Made by a program: the position numbers and the translations under genes. A stretch of 64,000 nucleotides of DNA from Pasteurella sp049670895. GTDB taxonomy: Bacteria; Pseudomonadota; Gammaproteobacteria; Enterobacterales; Pasteurellaceae. Shown here one piece after another: positions 41,182 through 50,528 of the stretch (position 1 is the stretch's first letter; each line of letters opens with the position of its first letter). A model generated the notes under the pieces. That model saw nothing but the letters and a program-made list of their open reading frames with translations. It ran no database searches and was not told the origin of the DNA. The stretch lies in the NCBI RefSeq assembly GCF_049670895.1, contig NZ_CP187170.1; one strand, 5' to 3'.

Positions 41182-44100
41182 TTTTTCGCACGCAGTTTGC
41201 TTTGCTCAATCCGCATTTACCTGTGGATTGTGTGGAGCAAGTGTTGGCAAAACTGAAGCAGGCAGAAAGCCGAGATTTGGTGGAGGCAAATCTGGCGTTT
41301 CATAAGTTGCTGATTCACGGTGTGCCAGTCACCTATAAACAAGGTGAGGAAACCTGTTTTGAGACGGCGTTTTTGGTGGATTTTGCTCACCCTGAAAAAA
41401 ATGCGTTTTGGGCGGTGAATCAATTTGAGGTGCGAGGACTTCATTTGCGTCGCCCTGATATTGTGTGTTTTATCAATGGGTTGCCGATTGCCATTTTGGA
41501 ATTAAAAAATCCTGCCGATGAAAAAACCGATGTGTGGAATGCGTTTCATCAACTGCAAACTTATAAAAATGATCTCTTTGATTTGCTGATGTTTAATGGT
41601 GCCTTGGCAATTTCTGATGGTGTGATCGCAAAAGTGGGGTCCTTAACGGCAGATGAAGAGCGTTTTATGCCTTGGCGTACGGTGAAGAATGAAAATGACA
41701 AACCCATCGTAGAATGGCAGTTAGAAACCTTAATTCGTGGCTTTTTCCGTCCTGATTTATTCACAGATTATTTGCGTTTTTTCATTTTATTCGAGAAGGA
41801 TGAAAAGAACCGTTTAATTAAAAAACAAGCGGGCTATCATCAATTTCATGCGGTGCGAGAGGCGGTAAAAGCCACGGTGATTGCCTCAAGACAAATTGCA
41901 GATGATTGTGTGCAAGAACCCCGTGCCAGTTATGGGCGAGAGGTGCAGGTGGGAAGCAAAAAAGCGGGCGTGGTATGGCATACACAAGGCAGTGGAAAGA
42001 GTATTTCTATGTGTTGCTATGCGGGAAAATTATTACAACAGCCTGAAATGGGCAATCCGACCTTAATTGTGGTGACCGATCGGAATGATTTAGATGGTCA
42101 GCTGTTTAAACAATTCTCTTTGGCAAAAGATTTATTAAAACAAGAACCTGTACAGGCAGAAAGCCGTGAGCAATTAAGAGAATTATTAGCACGTCGAGAA
42201 GTGGGTGGTGTGATTTTTACGACGGTACAGAAATTTGCCTTACAAGAAAATGAGCAATCCCACCCGTTATTAAATGGTCGTCATAATATTGTGGTGATTT
42301 CCGATGAAGCACACCGTAGCCAATATGGGTTGACAGCAAAACTCAATGCGAAGGGCGAATTTCAATTTGGTTATGCCAAACATATGCGTGATGCCTTGAA
42401 AAATGCGACTTTTATTGGTTTTACGGGCACACCAATTGAAACAGAGGATAAAGATACTCGAGCGGTATTTGGGGATTATGTGTCGATTTATGATATTCAA
42501 GATGCCGTTGATGATGGTGCCACCGTGCCGATTTATTATGAATCTCGCCTTGCTCGTTTAGACATTAACCGTGCGGAAATTGAGGAATTGGCACAACAAT
42601 TCGATGATCTTGTTGAGGAAGAAGAGCAAACCGAAGCGGAACGTATCAAAGGGGAATTTACCCGTTTAGAAAAATTAGTGGGGGCTCAACCTCGTTTGCA
42701 GCAAATAGCCAAGGATTTAATCGCCCATTTTGAAAAACGGCAAGAAAGCCAAGAAGGGAAAGCCATGATTGTGGCGATGAGCCGTGAGATTTGTGTGCAT
42801 TTATACAATGAAATTGTGGCGTTGAAACCCGAGTGGCATAGTGAGGATCCTGCTAAAGGGGCGATTAAGATCGTGATGACGGGATCTGCTGCCGATAAAG
42901 CCTTATTACAGCCGCATATTTATAGCAAACAAGTGAAACAGGATTTAGAAAAACGCTTTAAAAATCCTGATGATCCGTTGAAATTGGTGATTGTGCGAGA
43001 TATGTGGTTGACGGGATTTGATGCCCCTTGCTGTCATACCATGTATGTGGATAAGCCAATGCGTGGGCATAATTTGATGCAGGCGATTGCCCGAGTCAAT
43101 CGTGTGTTTAAAGATAAACCCGGTGGATTAGTGGTGGATTACATTGGTATTGCCAATGAATTACAACAAGCGCTACATACTTATACCAATGCGAAAGGGC
43201 GTGGTAAACCGACCATTGATACCGAAGAAGCCCTTCGTGTGTTGTTAGAAAAAATGGATGCCATCGCAGGGATGTTTGCCACACCCCTTGAAGGAAAAGC
43301 CCTTGATATTAGCCAATTTGAAACCAAAGCGATGAGTTTGTTGCCAAAAGCGGCAAACCATATTTTGGGCTTGGATGAGGGGAAAAAACGTTTTGCAGAT
43401 TTGGTGTTGGCGGCGACGAAAGCCTATGCCTTATGTTCCACATTGGAACAGGCGAAGGCGTATCAACGTAAACTGGCTTTTTATTCTGCAGTGAAAGCGA
43501 TGATGAGCAAAGAACAAATCGGTGATGGGAAATTACGCAAAAAACAGCAAGATCATGTTTTGAAACAGATTTTAGATAATTCCTTAATTGCTGATGGGGT
43601 GGATGATATTTTTAGCCTTTGCGGTTTAGATAAGCCAAACATTGGGCTACTTTCTGATGAGTTCCTAGAGGATGTTCGTCAGATGGAACATAAAAATCTT
43701 GCCGTTGAGTTATTAGAAAAGCTCCTACAAGATAATATTCAAAGTCGAGGCAGTCGAAATTTAGTACAAGAGCGTAAATACCTTGAGCGTTTGGAAGCGA
43801 CACTCACGAAATATCATAACCGTGGTATTGAGACGGCTCAAGTCATTGAAGAGCTGATTCAAATGGCGAAAGAGTTTCAAGAGGCATTTAAACGCGCGGA
43901 AGATTTAGGCTTAAACAATGATGAAATTGCGTTCTATGATGCCTTAGCCAATAACGAAAGTGCGGTGCGAGAATTGGGCGATCAAATTTTAAAAGCCATT
44001 GCGTTGGAATTGGTGAAACAATTACGCCGTTCTGTCACTGTAGATTGGCAAGTGCGAGAAAGCGTGCGGGCGAGATTGCGTATTTTAGTGCGTCGTATTC

Positions 44101-44213
44101 TGCAAAAATATAAATACCCACCTGATAAAGCCGATGAAGCCATTGATTTGGTGTTGGAACAGGCAGAAACCTTATCTTACGAATGGAGCGAAAAGCACGA
44201 GCACGTTGCCTAA
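41040..44213 (+). CDS. hsdR: Type I restriction endonuclease subunit R
   Basis: Motor and nuclease subunit that translocates DNA and cuts distant from unmodified sites. Start ATG 41040, after ACAGGAAC; the longer frame from 40971 is not family-like. 1057 residues. The N-terminal PD-(D/E)xK nuclease shows RPDIV, ILELKNPAD and QLQTY (about 135-180). Helicase motifs follow: Walker A VVWHTQGSGKS, DEAH box ISDEAHRSQYG, motif III GFTGTPIE, and motif VI QAIARVNRVFKD. The C-terminal region for HsdM contact is helical. No interruption is seen, so with hsdM and hsdS a complete system is present. Two uptake words are in the gene. A strong terminator follows. Confidence 0.96.
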   Translation: MIDENVLEQAALDWFRETGWQTFHGKELLTEGRNPQRHQLSAVILEPIFRTQFALLNPHLPVDCVEQVLAKLKQAESRDLVEANLAFHKLLIHGVPVTYKQGEETCFETAFLVDFAHPEKNAFWAVNQFEVRGLHLRRPDIVCFINGLPIAILELKNPADEKTDVWNAFHQLQTYKNDLFDLLMFNGALAISDGVIAKVGSLTADEERFMPWRTVKNENDKPIVEWQLETLIRGFFRPDLFTDYLRFFILFEKDEKNRLIKKQAGYHQFHAVREAVKATVIASRQIADDCVQEPRASYGREVQVGSKKAGVVWHTQGSGKSISMCCYAGKLLQQPEMGNPTLIVVTDRNDLDGQLFKQFSLAKDLLKQEPVQAESREQLRELLARREVGGVIFTTVQKFALQENEQSHPLLNGRHNIVVISDEAHRSQYGLTAKLNAKGEFQFGYAKHMRDALKNATFIGFTGTPIETEDKDTRAVFGDYVSIYDIQDAVDDGATVPIYYESRLARLDINRAEIEELAQQFDDLVEEEEQTEAERIKGEFTRLEKLVGAQPRLQQIAKDLIAHFEKRQESQEGKAMIVAMSREICVHLYNEIVALKPEWHSEDPAKGAIKIVMTGSAADKALLQPHIYSKQVKQDLEKRFKNPDDPLKLVIVRDMWLTGFDAPCCHTMYVDKPMRGHNLMQAIARVNRVFKDKPGGLVVDYIGIANELQQALHTYTNAKGRGKPTIDTEEALRVLLEKMDAIAGMFATPLEGKALDISQFETKAMSLLPKAANHILGLDEGKKRFADLVLAATKAYALCSTLEQAKAYQRKLAFYSAVKAMMSKEQIGDGKLRKKQQDHVLKQILDNSLIADGVDDIFSLCGLDKPNIGLLSDEFLEDVRQMEHKNLAVELLEKLLQDNIQSRGSRNLVQERKYLERLEATLTKYHNRGIETAQVIEELIQMAKEFQEAFKRAEDLGLNNDEIAFYDALANNESAVRELGDQILKAIALELVKQLRRSVTVDWQVRESVRARLRILVRRILQKYKYPPDKADEAIDLVLEQAETLSYEWSEKHEHVA

Positions 44214-44226
44214 CTGATCATGAAAG

Positions 44227-44254
44227 AACCTCAGCATACTGCTGAGGTTTTTTA
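44227..44254 (+). terminator. hsdR terminator
   Basis: Perfect 10-bp stem AACCTCAGCA / TGCTGAGGTT, loop TAC, followed by TTTTT. It ends the restriction locus. Confidence 0.85.
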
Positions 44255-44319
44255 TGCTTCAGGCTAACCCCAAAGTGCGGTGGTTTTTGGAAAAGTTTTG
44301 AGCTTGGGGAAAACGTGGC

Positions 44320-44352
44320 GTAAAAAACAGCTCGATAAAAATCGAGCTGTTT
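44320..44352 (-). terminator. pckA terminator
   Basis: Perfect 12-bp stem AAACAGCTCGAT / ATCGAGCTGTTT (44325-44336, 44341-44352), followed by a T run on the minus strand. An uptake word lies at 44271 between this and the hsdR terminator. Confidence 0.85.
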
Positions 44353-44378
44353 GGGTATGTGAATCCTCAAGCGTTTGT

Positions 44379-45995
44379 TTAGGCTTTTGGACCTGCTGCC
44401 ACTAATGCTTTACCTTCATCGTTAGTGGTGTATTTTTCGAAGTTTTTCACGAAACGGCTTGCGAGATCTTCGGCTTTGGCTTGCCATTGGGCTTTATCTG
44501 CATACGTATCACGTGGATCTAAGATAGCTGGGTCAACACCTGGTAAGGCTTTTGGAATGGCTAAATCGAAAATTGGGAGTTTGCCCATTTCTGCTTTTTC
44601 GATGGAGCCGTCTAAGATGGCATCAATAATGCCTCGTGTATCTTTGATTGAGATACGTTTGCCCGTACCATTCCAACCTGTGTTGACTAGGTAAGCTTCT
44701 GCCCCTGCATCTTTCATTCGTTTCACTAACACTTTGGCGTATTGTGTTGGGTGAAGTGATAAGAATGCGGCACCGAAACAGGCTGAGAAGGTTGGTGTTG
44801 GTTCTGTGATTCCTCGTTCCGTTCCTGCCAATTTCGCTGTGAAACCAGATAAGAAGTAATATTTGGTTTGCTCAGGCGTTAATTTTGATACAGGTGGTAA
44901 TACACCGAATGCATCTGCGGTTAAGAAAATCACTTTTTTCGCATGACCTGCTTTGGATACAGGGGTAACGATATTTTCGATGTGATAGATTGGGTAAGAT
45001 ACACGGGTATTTTCTGTTTTTGAGCTGTCATCATAATCAACAGAGCCATCTTCACGCACGACGACGTTTTCTAATAAGGCATCACGTCTGATGGCGTTAT
45101 AGATATCAGGTTCGTTTTCAGGAGAAAGTCGGATGGTTTTTGCATAGCAACCACCTTCGTAGTTGAATACGCCGTCATCGTCCCACCCGTGCTCATCGTC
45201 ACCGATTAATTGACGTTTTGGATCGGTGGAAAGGGTGGTTTTCCCTGTACCTGATAGCCCGAAGAAGATCGCCACGTCGCCGTGTTTGCCCACGTTCGCA
45301 GAACAGTGCATGGAGGCGATGCCTTTTAATGGTAAGAAGTAGTTCATCATGGAGAACATGCCTTTTTTCATTTCACCACCGTACCAGGTTCCGCCGATGA
45401 GTTGCACCCCTTCCGTTAAGTTGAATGCCACAAAATTTTCAGAATTTAAACCTTGTTCTTTCCAGTTTGGATTGGTGACTTTTGAACCGTTTAGTACCAC
45501 AAAATCAGGTTTGAAATGGGCTAATTCGGCTTCTGAAGGGCGAATGAACATATTTTTCACAAAGTGTGCTTGCCATGCGACTTCTGTTACGATGCGTACC
45601 GCAAGACGTGTGTCTGCGTTTGCTCCACAGAAGGCATCAATCACGAAGAGACGTTTTCCAGAAAGTTCTTTTGCGACGAGATCTTTTAAGCTTTTCCAAG
45701 TGTCTTGAGTCATCGGCTTATTATCGTTTTTCGCAGCATCAGTGGTCCACCAAACGGTATCCTTGGTTTTTTCATCCAGAACAAGATATTTATCTTTAGG
45801 TGAACGTCCTGTAAAAATGCCTGTATCCACGGCTACAGCGCCTGATTGTGTTACGGTTCCTTTTTCATAACCTTCTAAACCGGGTTTGGTTTCTTCTTCA
45901 AAAAGTTGTTCATAGCTTGGGTTATAAACGATTTCTTTTACATCATGAATACCAAGTACACCAAGTTCACTAATGACCTTATTTAGATCTGTCAT
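44379..45995 (-). CDS. pckA: Phosphoenolpyruvate carboxykinase (ATP)
   Basis: Converts oxaloacetate and ATP to PEP and CO2, or the reverse in capnophilic Pasteurellaceae, where it can fix CO2 toward succinate. The 538-residue protein has the kinase P-loop GLSGTGKTTLS near 247, the metal-binding block DDEHGWDDDGVFNYEGGCYAK, the substrate-binding TGRSPKDKY near 63, and GTERGITEP. GCGAGGTGATGT lies before the ATG. Length and motifs are complete. It forms its own transcript with a strong terminator; a CRP-like site lies about 160 bp upstream. It competes with oadGAB for oxaloacetate. Confidence 0.97.
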   Translation of the reverse strand: MTDLNKVISELGVLGIHDVKEIVYNPSYEQLFEEETKPGLEGYEKGTVTQSGAVAVDTGIFTGRSPKDKYLVLDEKTKDTVWWTTDAAKNDNKPMTQDTWKSLKDLVAKELSGKRLFVIDAFCGANADTRLAVRIVTEVAWQAHFVKNMFIRPSEAELAHFKPDFVVLNGSKVTNPNWKEQGLNSENFVAFNLTEGVQLIGGTWYGGEMKKGMFSMMNYFLPLKGIASMHCSANVGKHGDVAIFFGLSGTGKTTLSTDPKRQLIGDDEHGWDDDGVFNYEGGCYAKTIRLSPENEPDIYNAIRRDALLENVVVREDGSVDYDDSSKTENTRVSYPIYHIENIVTPVSKAGHAKKVIFLTADAFGVLPPVSKLTPEQTKYYFLSGFTAKLAGTERGITEPTPTFSACFGAAFLSLHPTQYAKVLVKRMKDAGAEAYLVNTGWNGTGKRISIKDTRGIIDAILDGSIEKAEMGKLPIFDLAIPKALPGVDPAILDPRDTYADKAQWQAKAEDLASRFVKNFEKYTTNDEGKALVAAGPKA

Positions 45996-46154
45996 ACATC
46001 ACCTCGCAGAGTTAAGTTTTAAAGTGGAAAAACGATTGTGAGCATTCTACTCAACTTTCGACCTTGAAACTGTTAGGTTGATCAAATTTTTTAACATCCA
46101 TTCAAAAATTGTTGAATTATGCGAGGTTAAGCACAAAAAACGTTTTTGTATGAA

Positions 46155-46170
46155 TGTGAATTTTTTCTCA
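46155..46170. promoter_or_regulatory. CRP-like site between hslO and pckA
   Basis: TGTGA-ATTTTT-TCTCA differs from the CRP core consensus at one of ten positions. It lies 160 bp upstream of the pckA start, just after the hslO stop. Catabolite control of pckA is common; this assignment is tentative. Confidence 0.35.
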
Positions 46171-46187
46171 GCCTACTCAGAGTGCGG

Positions 46188-47057
46188 TTATTTGGCATCT
46201 TGTTTTAATTTTGTGATAGCCTCTTTATTGAAGAAATAGTGGGTGCCGCAACATTCACATTGCATATCAAGGGTGCCTTGATGTTCAGCGAGTACTTCGT
46301 CAATTTCTTCATCAGGAATTAATAATAATGCTGCTCCAGAACGTTCTTGTGAGCAACCACAGAAAAAGCTGATGGGTTGAGAGGGAAAGATTTCTACCCG
46401 TTCTTCGTGATATAAGCGGTAGAGCAATTCTTCTGCACTCAAGCCAAAGATTTCTTCCTCTTTCACTGTCGCAGTGAGTGTCGCTAAATGCGAGAAATCA
46501 TCAGGGGAGCCAGAACCATCAGGCATAATTTGTAATAGCATGCCTGCGGCAACGGGTTCACCGTTAAATTCCCCTGCCCGAATAATTAATTGGGTTTGTA
46601 GCTGTTCTGAGCGAACAAAATAATCTTCCAAACATTCTGTAATTGTAGGTTTATCAAGGGCAATCACCCCTTGGTAACGTTCCCCTTCTGTGGGAGCGAT
46701 GGTGATCACTAAAACCCCTTTGCCGACTAATTCTGCCAAGCTCATGTGATCGTTAACTTCACCTTGCAAGCGAGCTAATGCACGAATTTGTTGGTTGTCG
46801 TTGCCATTGACCAACGCCAGTTTTAAGGGACCATCACCTTGTACTTGTACTGTAATATCCCCTTCAAATTTTAAGGTGGCGGTTAATAAACTTGTTGCCA
46901 CCATCATTTCACCTAATAAATTTTGAATGACTTTTGGATAGTGGTGTGTGTTGAGGGTGTCATGGAAGGTGCGGTTTAAACGCACCCATTCTCCTCGTAC
47001 AGCACGGTCTTTAAAGAGGTAGCGGTAAAGTTTATCGTTATCAATTTTGTGTGTCAT
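46188..47057 (-). CDS. hslO: Redox-regulated chaperone Hsp33
   Basis: Cytoplasmic holdase activated by oxidation, when its zinc-bound cysteines form disulfides. The 289-residue protein has the N-terminal core (LYRYLFKDRAVRGEWVRL, EMMVATSLLTATLKFEGDIT), the linker region, and the zinc motif C-x-C (FCGCS) followed 30 or so residues later by C-x-x-C (QCECCG). The last 15 residues are the usual helical tail. It stands downstream of hslR on the same strand with a 126-bp gap. The pair also occurs together in enteric bacteria. Confidence 0.95.
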   Translation of the reverse strand: MTHKIDNDKLYRYLFKDRAVRGEWVRLNRTFHDTLNTHHYPKVIQNLLGEMMVATSLLTATLKFEGDITVQVQGDGPLKLALVNGNDNQQIRALARLQGEVNDHMSLAELVGKGVLVITIAPTEGERYQGVIALDKPTITECLEDYFVRSEQLQTQLIIRAGEFNGEPVAAGMLLQIMPDGSGSPDDFSHLATLTATVKEEEIFGLSAEELLYRLYHEERVEIFPSQPISFFCGCSQERSGAALLLIPDEEIDEVLAEHQGTLDMQCECCGTHYFFNKEAITKLKQDAK

Positions 47058-47183
47058 AAGTGTCCTTTTGTGTTGATTATGTCCATAATCAAGGGAAGTA
47101 AATGGATTATTTTTGTGTTTGCTGGTGCTTTTTTATACAGCCTGTCTTGATATTGTGTGATCATATTGTGGTGGATTTTGCAA

Positions 47184-47600
47184 TTACAAGCCCTCTTGAT
47201 GTTTAAATTTTAAAAGATCACGGCGTTCTTTTTTATTGGGACGGCGATCAGGGTGTGGCATGGTCAGGGCGTTGATTTTGCGGGCTATTGCCATTTTGGC
47301 ACGTTGCTCGATGCTTTTTTCAGTTTCTTGATAGAGTGTTTGGGCTTCGGGGGCACCACGGCGTTGTGTGGAAAGGGCGAGCACTTCCACTTCTTTTTCT
47401 TCATTACCTTGGCGTAATTTAATCACGCCCCCAATTTCCACGCTTTTATTGGGTTTGGTGCGTTGTCCGTTGTAATGGACTTTTCCCCCTTCAATCATTT
47501 CTTTGGCAAGGGTGCGAGTTTTATAAAAACGGGCTGCCCATAACCATTTATCGAGGCGGACGGGATCATTATGTTCTGCTGAATGCGAATGTTTTGCCAT
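47184..47600 (-). CDS. hslR: Ribosome-associated heat shock protein Hsp15
   Basis: Small S4-domain RNA-binding protein that binds free 50S subunits carrying nascent chains after heat shock. The 138-residue protein has the S4 motif VRLDKWLWAARFYKTRTLAKEMIEGGKVHYNGQR (shown in part; residues 14-47 hold the domain core) and a basic C-terminal tail with RPNKKERRDLLKFKH. It precedes hslO. The ATG is preceded by AAGGATAAT. No heat-shock promoter is obvious in the 333-bp gap upstream. Confidence 0.94.
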   Translation of the reverse strand: MAKHSHSAEHNDPVRLDKWLWAARFYKTRTLAKEMIEGGKVHYNGQRTKPNKSVEIGGVIKLRQGNEEKEVEVLALSTQRRGAPEAQTLYQETEKSIEQRAKMAIARKINALTMPHPDRRPNKKERRDLLKFKHQEGL

Positions 47601-47933
47601 GATGTATTATCCTTTTGCTGCTACGCCTTTTGCTACTATGTAATGAAATAAAGTGCGGTGCTTTTTGACGGAGAAATGTCGTTTAAAGGGGTGAGGTGCT
47701 AGGCACAATCCCCCTGATTTGAGGGATAATATCAGGCTTGCCCCAAACCCGAAAAACCTTTTTTAAGGGGCATGATTTTATCTGATTTTTCGTGATTTCC
47801 CTAAAGTTACCTTGCGGTAAATAGGGATTTTATTTGAAGATGAAAACGCTGCGGTAAAAGTGCGGTGTGTTTTGAGCAAGAAAAACGTAGAGAGGTGGGC
47901 TCTCTACGCTTTTGTGCTATTTGCCTAGCAGGG
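47601..47933. other. Intergenic gap between amtB and hslR
   Basis: No gene is seen. The region has two uptake words (about 47650 and 47857), a small palindrome CCTGAT / ATCAGG (about 47722-47745), and the amtB terminator at the right. The promoter of hslR should be in the left part but no strong -35/-10 pair is visible. Confidence 0.45.
47881..47908 (-). terminator. amtB terminator
   Basis: Perfect 8-bp stem CGTAGAGA / TCTCTACG (47886-47893, 47901-47908) followed by TTTTT on the minus strand, after the amtB stop codon. Confidence 0.8.
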
Positions 47934-49232
47934 TTATTCTACACGTTCACCATGTAAGGCTAAGTCTAATCCTTTACGTTCATCGTCTTTTTCCACACGT
48001 AAGCCGATTAACTTATCAATGACTTTTAACAAAATTAAGCTTATCACGCCACTGTAAACAATGGTGATGAGGACACTTTCCGTTTGTAGCCATAACGTTG
48101 TGGTGGTGGCTGCAATGTCGTGAGACACAAATACCCCTGTCAACACCGCACCGACAATGCCGCCTAAGCCGTGAATACCAAAGGCATCGAGTGAATCATC
48201 ATAATGGAGCCAATATTTCAGTTTTGTGACGCCCACAAAGCAGATGACACTGGTGAGCACACCAATTGCAGCTGCACCTTGAATTGACACAAACCCTGCG
48301 GCAGGGGTAATTCCCACTAATCCTGCCACCGCACCAGAGACTAACCCTAATGCGGAGGGTTTGTGTTTTAACAGAACTTCAATGAGAATCCACACCAATG
48401 CACCAGACACTGCCGCCATTTGTGTGGTTGCCATCGCCATGCCAGCACGTGCATCGGCAGCCAAGGCAGAACCTGCATTAAAGCCAAACCAACCGATCCA
48501 TAACATGGCGGTACCGATTAAGGTTAACACTAAGTTATGAGGCATCATGGACTCTCGTCCATAACCGACACGTTTTCCTACCACAATGGCTGCCACTAAA
48601 CCTGCAACTCCCGCATTAATATGAATGACTGTGCCACCGGCATAATCAAGCACCCCGTCAGAGGCAAGCCAGCCATCCATTCCCCACACCCAATGTGCGG
48701 TTGGGACATAGACGAATAATGACCAAAGACCAACAAACCACAACATAGCGGAGAATTTCATGCGTTCTGCACAAGCCCCTGTAATGATGGCACCTGCGAT
48801 AATGGCAAATGCCATTTGAAAGAGCATAAACACTGATTCTGGCACCGTTGGGGCACCGGGATAGACCGTGAGCATTTGTTGTTCCGTAAACACATTCAAG
48901 CCAGATAAGAAAAGGCGATCCGTGCCACCGATAAAGGCATTATTGGGGGTAAATGCAAGGCTGTAACCAAAACACACCCAAATGACACCAATTAAACAAC
49001 AAGCCGCAAAACTTTGTACCATGGTGGCAAGCACATTCTTTTTTCGCACCATGCCTGAATAAAATAATGCTAACCCTGGAACGGTCATAAATAAGACTAA
49101 AATGGTTGAAACCATTAACCATGTGCTATCGCCTGCACTAATGACAGACATCGGTTGTAACCAACTATCCGCAGAGGCCATGGCACTGCTTGATAAGCCG
49201 AATAATCCAGCTGTAAGAACGACACTTTTCAT
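47934..49232 (-). CDS. amtB: Ammonium transporter AmtB
   Basis: Trimeric inner-membrane ammonium channel blocked by GlnK when nitrogen is sufficient. The 432-residue precursor has a cleavable signal peptide (VVLTAGLFGLSSSAMA), then eleven hydrophobic segments. Conserved blocks are PGLALFYSGMVRKKNVLATM, the first pore His in the segment DYAGGTVIHINAGVAGL, GWFGFNAGSAL, and DAFGIHGLGGIVGAVLTGVF with the second pore His. Length is normal. It lies 30 bases downstream of glnK, in the nearly universal glnK-amtB pair, and ends with a hairpin. Confidence 0.97.
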   Translation of the reverse strand: MKSVVLTAGLFGLSSSAMASADSWLQPMSVISAGDSTWLMVSTILVLFMTVPGLALFYSGMVRKKNVLATMVQSFAACCLIGVIWVCFGYSLAFTPNNAFIGGTDRLFLSGLNVFTEQQMLTVYPGAPTVPESVFMLFQMAFAIIAGAIITGACAERMKFSAMLWFVGLWSLFVYVPTAHWVWGMDGWLASDGVLDYAGGTVIHINAGVAGLVAAIVVGKRVGYGRESMMPHNLVLTLIGTAMLWIGWFGFNAGSALAADARAGMAMATTQMAAVSGALVWILIEVLLKHKPSALGLVSGAVAGLVGITPAAGFVSIQGAAAIGVLTSVICFVGVTKLKYWLHYDDSLDAFGIHGLGGIVGAVLTGVFVSHDIAATTTTLWLQTESVLITIVYSGVISLILLKVIDKLIGLRVEKDDERKGLDLALHGERVE

Positions 49233-49262
49233 TTTTTATTCCCTTACAAAAACCTTATCACA

Positions 49263-49601
49263 TTACACGGCATCTTCATCAACTTCACCTGTTCGGATAC
49301 GGATCACCCTATCCACAGGTTTCACGAAGATTTTACCGTCACCAATTTTGCCTGAGCGTGCCGTCTGACAAATTGCCTCAATGGTGGCATCAACAAGTTC
49401 ATCAATAACGACAATATCCACTTGTACTTTGGGTAAATAATCGATTTGATATTCCGCCCCACGGTAAAGCTCCGTATGACCTTTTTGACGCCCAAAGCCT
49501 CGGACTTCCGTTACCGTCATGCCTTGAATACCCAACTGATAAAGTGCATCTCGGACTTCTTCCAGTTTGAAGGGTTGAATAATTGCTGTGATTTGCTTCA
49601 T
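49263..49601 (-). CDS. glnK: Nitrogen regulatory PII protein GlnK
   Basis: Trimeric PII signal protein that senses 2-oxoglutarate and ATP/ADP and closes AmtB. The 112-residue protein begins MKQITAIIQPFKLEEVRDAL. The T-loop contains Tyr51 (RGAEYQIDY), the uridylylation site in enteric bacteria. The nucleotide-binding segment TARSGKIGDGKIFV and the C-terminal RIRTGEVDEDAV are complete. AAGGAAGC precedes the ATG. Coupling to amtB marks it as GlnK rather than GlnB. A sequence near to the sigma-54 consensus lies 38-53 bp upstream. Whether this organism has RpoN is not known from the window. Confidence 0.95.
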   Translation of the reverse strand: MKQITAIIQPFKLEEVRDALYQLGIQGMTVTEVRGFGRQKGHTELYRGAEYQIDYLPKVQVDIVVIDELVDATIEAICQTARSGKIGDGKIFVKPVDRVIRIRTGEVDEDAV

Positions 49602-49985
49602 TGTTTGCTTCCTTATTACATTTTATTTTTTATATCACGCCAAATGGCGTGCCACGCCGTCTAAAAAACCTTGAATGAAGGCGTTGAATAAAAAATAAAG
49701 ATAAATAGAAATTAGATCAACCTTGTTTAAATAAAATTTAATAATGCTAAATATTAATCAATTAATTGCTTTATTTTTTATAAAATATTCAAAATCAAAT
49801 TGAGCATTGTATGGATTTTGTTCAATCATGTGAAAGATGCATTTGGATAAGGCGGTTGCTGATGGTGTTCACGCCCAATATTGTCTTCCTTTTGGCATGA
49901 CAAGGTTTGTGGTATGGTTATGCCATTATTTTGTCTATTTGCTGATGGCATGGCGAGCGAGTAAAAGCATAAAAGGAGGTAACCC
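49602..49985. other. Divergent intergenic region between glnK and nudE
   Basis: 384 bp without a gene. The left third holds the sigma-54-like site for glnK and a palindrome CGCCAAATGGCG; the middle is very AT-rich (49680-49800); the right end has a near-perfect ribosome site for nudE (AAAGGAGGTAAC). No sRNA or other element is recognised. Confidence 0.45.
49639..49654 (-). promoter_or_regulatory. Sigma-54-like promoter element of glnK
   Basis: Minus strand reads TGGCAC-GCCAT-TTGGC, against the consensus TGGCAC-N5-TTGCA. The -24 element is perfect, and the -12 element has G in place of the important C. A start about 12 bases on would leave a 26-base leader with ribosome site AAGGAAG before glnK. 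Part of the match comes from a local palindrome. Confidence 0.35.
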
Positions 49986-50528
49986 ATGCAAAAACCCGAA
50001 ATATTATCGGTTTCTGTGGCCGCAAAATCGCGAATTTTTGAAATTCAGTCTGTGGAGTTGAAATTCTCAAATGGTGAATATCGTGTTTATGAGCGTTTGA
50101 AAGCCAGCCCACGTGCCGCCGTCATGGTGCTAGGCATTGAGGGGGAGTCGTTATTGATGGTCAGAGAATATGCCGTTGGGACAGAACGTTATGAACTCGG
50201 TTTTCCGAAAGGCTTGATGGAAGCCGATGAGACCCCAGAACAAAGTGCGGTGCGAGAATTAAAAGAAGAAATTGGTTTGGGGGCGAATCAATTATTTCAT
50301 TTACGCACGGTGAATACTTCACCAAGCCATATGAATAATTTGATGCATATTTTTGTTGCACAGGATTTTTATCCTTGCAAACTAGAAGGCGATGAGCCTG
50401 AACCGTTGGAGCTGGTTCGTTTTCCTTTGTCAAAGATTGATGATTTATTAGCAGACAATACCTTTTGCGAAGCACGCAATTTGGTGGCACTTTACTGCTT
50501 GCGAGACTTTTTAGCGAGAAAAAGTTGA
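49986..50528 (+). CDS. nudE: ADP compounds hydrolase NudE (Nudix)
   Basis: Nudix hydrolase acting on ADP-ribose, NADH and Ap3A in the enteric homologue. The 180-residue protein has the Nudix box with G (GLMEADETPEQS) and REL-x-EE-x-GL (RELKEEIGLG), near residues 76-98, and the following SPSHMNNLMHIFVA typical of NudE. The ribosome site AAGGAGGTAA is close to ideal. In Escherichia coli nudE neighbours cysQ; here an OPT transporter gene separates them, as in Haemophilus influenzae. An uptake word lies within the gene. Confidence 0.93.
   Translation: MQKPEILSVSVAAKSRIFEIQSVELKFSNGEYRVYERLKASPRAAVMVLGIEGESLLMVREYAVGTERYELGFPKGLMEADETPEQSAVRELKEEIGLGANQLFHLRTVNTSPSHMNNLMHIFVAQDFYPCKLEGDEPEPLELVRFPLSKIDDLLADNTFCEARNLVALYCLRDFLARKS

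Noticed and set aside
47720..47750. Terminator-like palindrome in the amtB-hslR gap
   Set aside because: Only six pairs with a long loop and no T run; not supported as a terminator.
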